Positions 1 through 5,068 of a stretch of DNA of 5,318 nucleotides are shown piece by piece. Within the stretch, counting starts at the first letter, position 1. Each line of letters starts with the position of its first letter. Below the pieces are notes generated by a model, which saw nothing but the letters and a program-made list of their open reading frames with translations, was not told the origin of the DNA and made no database searches. Origin of the DNA: Myxococcales bacterium (GTDB taxonomy: Bacteria; Myxococcota; Myxococcia; Myxococcales; Myxococcaceae); NCBI GenBank assembly GCA_009885595.1, contig VFKJ01000593.1:1-5318 (forward strand). The letters are read 5' to 3'. The position numbers and the translations under genes are program-made.

Positions 1-218
1 AGTGACATTTACGCATAGAGGGCTGGATCCCCCCCGCGCCCCCCCGAGGGCTTGAACGGATCCATCACGAAGCCGAGTGAGCCGCGCGACGGGAGCCACG
101 CAGTGTGGGGCCTGTTCGGCACGAGTACCGCCCAGGACCCATCCCCAGCGCGCCCCTTTGAGCCTCACTGTCAGTGCCTCTCCGCATACTCCGCCGCGGA
201 CCCGTGACGGAGGGTGTG

Positions 219-905
219 ATGAAGCGACGCGGAGGGATTCGACCGGCGATGGACGTGATCAAGCGACTCGCGGCGCGCGGGGTCTTCCGCGCGAAGGAGC
301 TGACCCCGTACGGTCTCTCGCAGAACTGGCTGAACGTCGCGCGCGGCATGGGACTCGTGCAAAAGCACGGTCACGGCGTGTGGAGCGGTCGTTCCTATCA
401 ACCGACCCGCTACGAGATCGTCCAGCTGCGGTTTCCACTGGCCGTCTTCTGGGGTCCCTCCGCGCTCTGGCTTCACGCCGCGCTGGACGCCGAGCCCGAG
501 CCGACGTGGATCGCGATCGCGAACACGTCCCGCGCGTCGTCCACCATGGAGCTCGACACCGTGATCATCCGCACCAGGCACCTCGATCGAGGCCTCGTCA
601 TCGTGAAGCCAGCCGGACGCCTGGTCGCACTCCGGGCCTACGACCTCGACCGCGCGCAGGCAGACGTCGCCCGCGTCAATCCCTGGCGCGTCGTGGAGCG
701 CGCAGCCGAGCGGAGCCGCTTCTCCATCGCTGCCGACGGCGGACTGCTCTCAGCGAACACGAGGATGCACTACCCGCCCTGGCACCCGATCCCAGCGCCG
801 CCGGATCAGTGGACCCAGCGGCCCGCCTCAGCGGCTACTCAAACGCCAGCGCCCGCTCGAAGTCACTGGGGTTCGACGACGCTTCCTTCGCCACCTCGAC
901 GGTGA
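219..905 (+). CDS. AbiEi-family antitoxin-like winged-helix protein, apparently without toxin
   Basis: A predicted protein of 228 residues. Residues about 11-57 look like the small winged-helix domain that opens AbiEi-type type IV antitoxins: a helix pair (DVIKRLAARGVFRAKEL), a recognition-helix-like stretch (LSQNWLNVARGMGLV) and a wing ending in GHGVWS. Residues about 78-130 follow the next family block, with SALWLHAAL, then a strand and TRHLDRGLVIV. In the family these proteins repress their own operon and neutralise the AbiEii nucleotidyltransferase toxin. I chose the ATG at 219 because GGAGGG lies 4 nt upstream; an in-frame GTG at 174 lacks such a site. No AbiEii gene follows, since the next gene is convergent. 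The last ~40 residues are Pro/Ser/Thr-rich and partly antisense to the 3' end of the pilus ATPase gene, so the C-terminus looks eroded or read-through. It may be an orphan regulator instead. The coding call is fairly secure; the family call is moderate. Confidence 0.62.
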   Translation: MKRRGGIRPAMDVIKRLAARGVFRAKELTPYGLSQNWLNVARGMGLVQKHGHGVWSGRSYQPTRYEIVQLRFPLAVFWGPSALWLHAALDAEPEPTWIAIANTSRASSTMELDTVIIRTRHLDRGLVIVKPAGRLVALRAYDLDRAQADVARVNPWRVVERAAERSRFSIAADGGLLSANTRMHYPPWHPIPAPPDQWTQRPASAATQTPAPARSHWGSTTLPSPPRR

Positions 906-1911
906 TCTGCCCCGCCCGCAGCAACTGCACCAGGTGCTGGTCGAAGCTCTGCGTCCCCAGGATGTCGTGGCTGCGCTCGCAGAAATCTTTGATCTCGTGG
1001 GTGCGCGCCGGGTCCTTGATGAACTCCACCACCGAGATGTTCGACACCATGATCTCCGCGGCCACCACGCGGCCCTTGCCCGAGGCGTGAGGCAGCAGCC
1101 GCTGCGAGATGCTGCCGCGCAGGTTCTCCGCCAGGCGGTTGCGCACGCCGGTCTGCGCCTCGTGCGGGAACACGCCGATGATCCGGTTGATCGTTCGGTA
1201 CGCGTCCTGCGTGTGCACGGTGGAGAGCACCAGGTGGCCCGTCTCCGCCGCCTTGATGGCGATCTCGATCGTCTCCGCGTCGCGCATCTCCCCGACCAGG
1301 ATGACGTCGGGGTCCTGCCGCATCGCCGCGCGCAGGGCCTTGCCGAAGTCCGGGGTGTCGGGGCCGATCTCCCGCTGCACCATCCGGGAGAACTTGTCCT
1401 CGTGGACGAACTCGATCGGGTCTTCGATCGTCACCACGTGCTTGCGGTAGTGCTGGTTGATGTAATTCACCATCGCCGCGAGCGTCGACGACTTGCCAGA
1501 GCCCGTGACGCCCGTCACCAGGATGAGCCCTCGATCTTCCTGGCTCATCTTCTCCAGCACCTTCGGCAGCCCGAGCTTCTGGAAGTCGGGAATCACCAGG
1601 GGGATCGAGCGCATCACCGCGCCCAGGTGCCCCTTGTTCCGAAAGATGTTCGCGCGGAAGCGCCCCACGCCCTCCAGCGGGTAGCTGGTGTCCCAGTCCT
1701 GCAGCTCGTCCAGCGAGCCCTTGTACCGGCTCTGCGTCAGCAGGTGCTTGGCGATGCGCGCGGTGTCTTCGGGTTGCAGCGCCGGCACCTTCACCGGCAA
1801 CAACTGCCCGTTGATGCGCAACGCAGGCGCGCTGCCCACCTTGAAGTGAACGTCCGACGCACCGTTCTTCACGGCGGCCGCCAGGAACTGATTGAAGGTC
1901 GCGAGTTCCAT
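835..1911 (-). CDS. PilT/PilU-family type IV pilus retraction ATPase
   Basis: A 358-residue cytoplasmic motor ATPase of the secretion-ATPase superfamily, near the usual PilT/PilU length. The N-terminal PAS-like domain carries SDVHFKVGSAP (19-29). The RecA-like domain has Walker A GVTGSGKS (134-141, K140), an Asp box TIEDPIE (161-167), Walker B VILVGEMRD with the expected catalytic Glu at 208, and a His box GHLVLSTVHT (225-234). All core motifs are intact, so it should hydrolyse ATP. In this family that drives pilus depolymerisation and twitching motility. The C-terminal segment where PilT has AIRNLIRE reads SVVEFIKD (293-300). It is followed by an HEIKDF...GTQSFDQHL stretch that resembles PilU more than PilT, so an accessory or specialised paralogue is likely. 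The ATG start fits the family N-terminus. A weak AAGGGG, overlapping the upstream stop codon, lies 11 nt before it. The gene follows the CNB gene by 15 nt and is probably cotranscribed with it. Confidence 0.93.
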   Translation of the reverse strand: MELATFNQFLAAAVKNGASDVHFKVGSAPALRINGQLLPVKVPALQPEDTARIAKHLLTQSRYKGSLDELQDWDTSYPLEGVGRFRANIFRNKGHLGAVMRSIPLVIPDFQKLGLPKVLEKMSQEDRGLILVTGVTGSGKSSTLAAMVNYINQHYRKHVVTIEDPIEFVHEDKFSRMVQREIGPDTPDFGKALRAAMRQDPDVILVGEMRDAETIEIAIKAAETGHLVLSTVHTQDAYRTINRIIGVFPHEAQTGVRNRLAENLRGSISQRLLPHASGKGRVVAAEIMVSNISVVEFIKDPARTHEIKDFCERSHDILGTQSFDQHLVQLLRAGQITVEVAKEASSNPSDFERALAFE

Positions 1912-1926
1912 GTTCTGTGGTGCCCC

Positions 1927-2427
1927 TTACTTCTGGAAGACGGTGGCCTTCGCCAGCTGCGCGTTCGCGCGCCGCAGGCGGTCCGACATGGTGCGGATGA
2001 ACGAGCGGTAGACCTTCACCGCCAGCTTGTCGTCGGTGGCGAGCAGCGCCTCGAACGCGGCCCGCGGCATCTTGAGCAGCCGGCAGGGCACCGCGGTGGT
2101 CACGCGCGCCGAGGTCAGCACGTCGTCGATGAGCGACATCTCCCCGAAGAGCTCGCCTTCCTTGAGGCTGCCGATCACCTCGCCTTCGCCGTGCGTTCCG
2201 TCTTCGTCGGCGTCGCGGCTGACGTCCACCGCGCCCTTGCCGATCACATAGAGCGCGTCGCCCAGGGCGTTCTGCTCGATCACGATCGTCCCGGCGGGCA
2301 CATCCATGTACTGAATGATGCTCCCCAGCCGGGAGGTCTCGTCGAAGGTGAGCTTCTGGAAGAGGTGGAGCTTCTGCAACAGCTCCACGCCCTCGAATTC
2401 CCCGAATCCCGTCAGTTCGAGTTCCAC
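1927..2427 (-). CDS. Stand-alone cyclic nucleotide-binding (CNB/Crp-like) domain protein
   Basis: A 166-residue protein that is essentially one CNB domain, with no helix-turn-helix and no membrane segment. It is therefore not a Crp-type transcription factor and is likely a cytosolic sensor or scaffold. Residues about 13-60 hold the N-terminal helices and first strands. GKGAVDVS (63-70) and GELFGEMSLI (91-100) are the usual core and phosphate-binding-cassette blocks, and CRLLKMPRAAFEALL (115-129) is the C-terminal block. A basic helical tail follows (about 134-160). An acidic insert (DADEDGTHGEGE, 72-83) lengthens one loop. At the position where cAMP/cGMP binders have a phosphate-contacting Arg (family pattern PRSA or PRAA), this protein has Thr105 in LTSA, so classical nucleotide binding is doubtful. 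The start is a GTG at 2427, with a weak AAGG 10 nt upstream; an in-frame TAA at 2440-2442 excludes a longer protein. It leads the pair with the PilT-like motor, which points to a regulatory role there. Confidence 0.88.
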   Translation of the reverse strand: MELELTGFGEFEGVELLQKLHLFQKLTFDETSRLGSIIQYMDVPAGTIVIEQNALGDALYVIGKGAVDVSRDADEDGTHGEGEVIGSLKEGELFGEMSLIDDVLTSARVTTAVPCRLLKMPRAAFEALLATDDKLAVKVYRSFIRTMSDRLRRANAQLAKATVFQK

Positions 2428-2439
2428 GGTGGCGAAACC

Positions 2440-2454
2440 TTACGCCATCTCCTT
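2440..2454 (-). promoter_or_regulatory. AAGGAG site abutting a two-codon minimal ORF before the CNB gene
   Basis: Read on the minus strand, AAGGAG (2454-2449) is directly followed by ATG GCG TAA (2448-2440), in frame with the GTG start of the CNB gene 12 nt further on. The SD-like motif is too close to the ATG and too far (21 nt) from the GTG for normal initiation. It may be chance, a remnant of an older start closed by the TAA, or a minimal upstream ORF affecting translation. No function is shown. Confidence 0.2.
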
Positions 2455-2458
2455 CCGA

Positions 2459-2464
2459 TACACT
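2459..2464 (+). promoter_or_regulatory. Candidate -10 hexamer (TACACT) for a leaderless PilZ mRNA
   Basis: TACACT ends 7 nt before the A of the PilZ ATG at 2471. If it acts as a -10 element, transcription would begin at or next to the start codon. This fits the absence of any Shine-Dalgarno sequence before that ATG. No convincing -35 element lies at the usual distance. A six-base match of this quality can occur by chance, so support rests on the spacing and the missing ribosome binding site. Confidence 0.33.
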
Positions 2465-2470
2465 CTGCCG

Positions 2471-2806
2471 ATGACTTCGGGCGAGCGGCGTATCGATCCA
2501 CGGTTCACGGCGCACTTCGACGTCCGGTTCTCCCGGGCCAGCGACGCGGCGCGCGCGTTGAACGCGTTCTCCATCAACTTCTCCTCGGGCGGGCTGTGCC
2601 TGCGCAGCAAGGCCCAATACGCCCTGGGGGAAGCGCTCTCGCTGTCCGTCACGGTCGAGGGCGAGCTGTTCGAACTCGAAGGGGTGGTCGCCTGGGTGCG
2701 CGGAGACGCCGTCGGGGTGCGCTTCGTGAACCTCAAGGCCCCAGTCCGTCAGCGGCTCGAGACCGTCGCGCGCGTGATGTCGACCCGCGGCCCCGCGCTC
2801 ACTTGA
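2471..2806 (+). CDS. Single-domain PilZ protein, predicted c-di-GMP receptor
   Basis: A 111-residue protein that is almost entirely one PilZ domain. Both halves of the c-di-GMP signature are present: RxxxR (R7-I-D-P-R11, within ERRIDPRF) and NxSxxG (N36-F-S-S-G-G41). They are followed by the beta-barrel strands GLCLRS, LSLSVTVEG, LELEGVVAWVR and VGVRFVNL. The family binds a c-di-GMP dimer and passes the signal to partner proteins in the cytosol. Similar short single-domain PilZ proteins form a large paralogous set in myxobacteria. I start at ATG 2471 because the domain begins right there. The frame is open further upstream to 2315, but that stretch is antisense to the CNB gene and looks non-coding. 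The gene is divergent from the CNB/PilT-like pair across 43 bp and ends in an 8-bp overlap with the convergent acetyltransferase gene. This placement makes pilus or motility control a plausible role, by inference only. Confidence 0.92.
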   Translation: MTSGERRIDPRFTAHFDVRFSRASDAARALNAFSINFSSGGLCLRSKAQYALGEALSLSVTVEGELFELEGVVAWVRGDAVGVRFVNLKAPVRQRLETVARVMSTRGPALT

Positions 2807-3248
2807 GGCGGAAGACGCCGACCTCGGCGGGCTCGAAACCACACGCGGCGAAGAACGCCCGCACGCCGTCGCTCACCGGCCCGTAGGTCTCGAGCTCGAG
2901 GCGCTTCACCGAGAGCACCTTCGCGCGCTCCACCACCCGGCGCAGCAGCTCGCGGCCCACGCCCCGGCGCTGCCACGCCTTCGAGACGTTGAGCTCGTCG
3001 ACGCTGCCCGCGCGACCGCCCGTCTTCAGCACCGGCCGATGCGAGAGCGTGGCGAAGCCGACCACTTTGTCGAGCGGGTCGGCGGCCACCATGATCTCCA
3101 TCTCCGGGTGGCTGATGATCCACGTCACCGTGTTCGAATCAGCGGCCAGCCCGACCTCCGCCAACAAGGCGACGATGGGTCCAGCGTCACCGCGCCGCGC
3201 GGGGCGGACCCTGAAACCGGTCGGGGGTGGTGTCGGAGAAAAAGCCAC
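2799..3248 (-). CDS. GNAT-family N-acetyltransferase
   Basis: A protein of 149 residues, normal for a single GNAT domain. These cytosolic enzymes transfer an acetyl group from acetyl-CoA to an amine of a small molecule or protein. The domain starts at FRVRPARRGDAGPIVALLAEVGL (about 12-34). A central strand leads to SVDELNVSKAWQRRGVGRELL (82-102), with the acetyl-CoA pyrophosphate loop QRRGVG at 93-98. The closing block RLELETYGPVSDGVRAFFAACGFEPAEVGVFRLK (116-149) contains the typical FF-x-x-C-GFE turn. The substrate cannot be read from sequence. The start is a GTG at 3248, placed just ahead of the domain and with no strong ribosome binding site. The frame stays open upstream into the AAA gene, but that part is a shadow of the other reading frame. 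It lies 56 nt downstream of the AAA ATPase gene on the same strand, so cotranscription is possible. Its 3' end overlaps the PilZ gene by 8 bp. Confidence 0.9.
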   Translation of the reverse strand: MAFSPTPPPTGFRVRPARRGDAGPIVALLAEVGLAADSNTVTWIISHPEMEIMVAADPLDKVVGFATLSHRPVLKTGGRAGSVDELNVSKAWQRRGVGRELLRRVVERAKVLSVKRLELETYGPVSDGVRAFFAACGFEPAEVGVFRLK

Positions 3249-3304
3249 GGAAGGGAGTTTAGGCCTCTGAGCGGGATGATCCAGAAAGCGGGTGCGAAGC
3301 CTGC

Positions 3305-4666
3305 CTACACGTCGACGAGGAAGACCTGCACCGCCAGGTCGAGCAGCTCGCGCGAGAGCGCCGGGGGCTGACCGCGATACCGGGCGGCGTCTTTGACCAG
3401 CTGCACCAGATCGCGCGGGTGGCAGCTGCGGAGCTGCAGGCTGCGTTCTTTGTAGGTGTGCTCGAGCAGGTAGCTGACGGCCTGCTCCACGTACGGAATG
3501 CCCGCGGCCTCGCACACCCGCCGGAAGATGGTGCGGTACTGCTTCTCGTCGGGGTTGCCGACCTCGATCTTGTATTTGATGCGGCGCAGGAACGCCTCGT
3601 CGACCAGCTCCTTGGGATCGAGGTTGGTCGAGAAGACGATCAGCTGATCGAAGGGGATCTCGAACTTCTTGCCCGTGTGCAGGGTGAGGAAGTCGACCCG
3701 CTTCTCCAACGGCACGATCCACCGGTTGAGCAAGTCGGTCGGGTGCACCTTCTGGCGGCCGAAGTCGTCGATGAGCAACATCCCGCCGTTCGCCTTCACC
3801 TGGAACGGCGCCTCGTAGAACCGCGCGGTGTCGGAATAGATGAGGTCGAGCGTCTCGAGCGTGAGCTCCCCGCCGACGATCACCGACGGCCGCTTGCAGA
3901 TCTGCCAGCGGCTATCCATCTCGAAGCTCTGCCGGCGCCCCCCCGCGTCGCGCGCCAGCTCGAGTGACACCGGGTGGTGCACCAGGCGATCGAACACCTT
4001 CACGATCTGCCCATCGATCTCCAGGCAGTGCGGAATGAACGCCTCGCCGCCGAACATCGCGCTGATCGCTTCCGCCAGCGACGTCTTGCCGTTGCCCGGA
4101 GGCCCGAAGAGGAACAGCGATCTCCCCGAGTTCACCGCGGGGCCCAGCTTGTCGACGATGTTCTCCGGCACCACCAGGTGCGAGAGCGCCAGCTCGAGCT
4201 GCTTGCGGGTGATGGTGGGCGACTCGCGCGTCTGCTGCCCAATGAGCGCGTTGTATTGCTCGATCGGCACCGGCGCCGGGCCCACGTAGGTGGTGCGCTG
4301 CAGCGCATCGCGCGCGTACTCGCGGCCCTTGTCGGTGAGCTGGAAGTCCACCGAGACGCGGCCGAAGCCCTTGCCGCCGCGCATGTCGACCAGCTTCTCG
4401 GTGGTGAGGAAGTCGATCACCTGCTCGACCACGCCCGTCCACGGCAGGCACAGCTGCTCGGCCACCTGCGCGCCGGTGGCCTGGCCCTGGTAATAGAAGA
4501 ACTTCAGCGCGAGATCGGACAGCAGGCCCATCTTGAGGCCCGTCTCCTCGAGGCTGTGCGGCTGCGGCGGCGCCAGCTCGAGAATGCGCGGGTTCTCGAG
4601 CTGAAACGGGTTCGGCGTCTCCTGCGTCGTGCTCGCGTCGTGAACGTTGGTGCGCCGGTTCGCCAT
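3305..4666 (-). CDS. AAA ATPase with N-terminal winged-helix-like domain
   Basis: A 453-residue cytosolic ATPase. Residues 1-40 are Pro/Gln/Asn-rich and probably disordered. Residues about 45-125 look like a winged-helix domain (LALKFFYYQGQATGAQVAEQL, PWTGVVEQVIDFLTTEKLVDMRGG, then a wing ending FQLTDKGREYARDAL). A linker leads to the AAA core at about 165-370. There, Walker A is GPPGNGKT (188-195), Walker B is GMLLIDDF (295-302, acidic pair D300/D301), sensor 1 is FSTN (345-348), and FLRRIKYKIEV (359-369) holds candidate arginine fingers R361/R362. A helical lid with CHPRDLVQLVKDAARYRG follows. AAA proteins remodel protein or nucleic-acid complexes as rings; the client here is unknown. The ATG at 4666 has no Shine-Dalgarno site. 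A TAGCAT hexamer on the minus strand (4681-4676) would place transcription about 3 nt before the ATG, a weak near-leaderless candidate. The acetyltransferase gene follows 56 nt downstream. Confidence 0.9.
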   Translation of the reverse strand: MANRRTNVHDASTTQETPNPFQLENPRILELAPPQPHSLEETGLKMGLLSDLALKFFYYQGQATGAQVAEQLCLPWTGVVEQVIDFLTTEKLVDMRGGKGFGRVSVDFQLTDKGREYARDALQRTTYVGPAPVPIEQYNALIGQQTRESPTITRKQLELALSHLVVPENIVDKLGPAVNSGRSLFLFGPPGNGKTSLAEAISAMFGGEAFIPHCLEIDGQIVKVFDRLVHHPVSLELARDAGGRRQSFEMDSRWQICKRPSVIVGGELTLETLDLIYSDTARFYEAPFQVKANGGMLLIDDFGRQKVHPTDLLNRWIVPLEKRVDFLTLHTGKKFEIPFDQLIVFSTNLDPKELVDEAFLRRIKYKIEVGNPDEKQYRTIFRRVCEAAGIPYVEQAVSYLLEHTYKERSLQLRSCHPRDLVQLVKDAARYRGQPPALSRELLDLAVQVFLVDV

Positions 4667-4890
4667 GAGGCGCCGATGCTAGAGCGAAGTGCATCGGGCG
4701 TGGGACACTCTCTCGATGGCGCCTCGCAGCATCTTCGTCGACGCCCCAAGGGAACGAAGCTCAGCGGTAGCAGGCGACGCGACCGACAGCCTTGAGGGGG
4801 GCGGTGGGCGTGGGCCCCGGTCGTGCTCGCCCGCGCACAGGCCCTCTGCCTCGGGCAAGGACGCTCACGGGACGCGGTCGCTTCTTCTCC

Positions 4891-4912
4891 AAACCGGAGC
4901 CGGCTCCGGTTT
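4891..4912. repeat. 22-bp perfect palindrome
   Basis: The half-site AAACCGGAGCC is followed without any spacer by its exact reverse complement, GGCTCCGGTTT. The symmetry stops exactly at both ends, with C on either side. As RNA it could fold into a 9-bp stem with a CCGG loop, with A-tract and U-tract ends, like a bidirectional terminator. As DNA it could be a dimeric regulator's operator. It lies 157 nt beyond the ilvE stop and 224 nt before the AAA start, so either role is possible. Confidence 0.55.
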
Positions 4913-4984
4913 CGGGAAGAACGCTCAATGAGTCGAAGCCATGTGAAGCTCGTCACCCTGCCCGAGGTCGAGAGGCCTGCACGT

Positions 4985-5018
4985 GCGGGCTCGGCCGCTC
5001 CGCTACCCGCGAGCCCGC
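4985..5018 (-). terminator. Candidate hairpin downstream of ilvE
   Basis: GCGGGCTCG (4985-4993) pairs perfectly with CGAGCCCGC (5010-5018) around a 16-nt loop; a G-U pair and one more G-C pair extend the stem outward. It begins about 50 nt past the ilvE stop codon on the transcribed strand. No U-tract follows, so an intrinsic terminator is not proven. It could instead be a 3'-end stabilising hairpin or part of a Rho-dependent end. Confidence 0.33.
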
Positions 5019-5068
5019 GCCCATTCAGGCCTGAGCTTTCGTGGCACGACGGCCCCACGAGAAAGAAG

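Larger units (their letters stand above)
4667..5068. other. Intergenic region between ilvE and the AAA ATPase gene
   Basis: About 400 bp with no credible gene. The open frames here are short and of low-complexity GC-rich composition, and they match no family I recognise. It should hold the ilvE transcript end and the AAA gene promoter. Visible structure: a hairpin at 4985-5018, a 22-bp perfect palindrome at 4891-4912, a 10-bp palindrome TCAGGCCTGA at 5025-5034, an 8-bp palindrome GCACGTGC at 4979-4986, and TCGTGG/CCACGA arms at 5039-5044 and 5055-5060 just after the ilvE stop. GAGGCGCC (4667-4674) recurs inverted at 4718-4725 upstream of the AAA start. No sigma-54 or strong sigma-70 promoter was found. 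Confidence 0.6.

Noticed and set aside
29..45. Two runs of seven C residues at the left edge (29-35 and 39-45)
   Set aside because: They could be slippage-prone, but they lie upstream of any gene in the window and show no link to a reading frame or promoter spacing.
52..80. TTGAAC as a -35 element for the AbiEi-like gene
   Set aside because: No acceptable -10 hexamer lies at 16-18 bp downstream (GAGTGA at that place).
2315..2470. N-terminal extension of the PilZ protein by 52 residues
   Set aside because: The Ser-rich stretch is antisense to the CNB gene, and the PilZ domain starts exactly at the later ATG at 2471.
863..2842. Very long open frame on the minus strand (about 660 codons) across the ATPase and CNB genes
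   Set aside because: It is an out-of-frame shadow. The product is Arg/Gly/Ala-rich low complexity without motifs, while another frame on the same strand encodes two clear protein families.
934..2886. Long plus-strand open frame (about 650 codons) antisense to the ATPase and CNB genes
   Set aside because: Composition is the typical His/Arg/Val-rich antisense pattern of GC-rich genes, with no recognisable domain; it runs straight through the real PilZ gene in another frame.
3249..3722. Upstream extension of the acetyltransferase frame
   Set aside because: The frame is open but antifamily in composition and lies inside the AAA gene in another frame; the GNAT domain is complete from the GTG at 3248.
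3974..4795. Plus-strand open frame opposite the AAA ATPase gene
   Set aside because: Arg/His/Leu-rich antisense shadow with no motif; the minus strand encodes a complete AAA protein.
4689..5034. Short plus-strand open frames of about 80 codons in the intergenic region
   Set aside because: No ribosome binding site, no family resemblance, Ser/Gly/Arg-rich composition, and they cross the palindrome.
5042..5058. TGGCAC as a sigma-54 promoter half
   Set aside because: No TTGC-type -12 element at the required spacing; the sequence fits better as one arm of a small inverted repeat.
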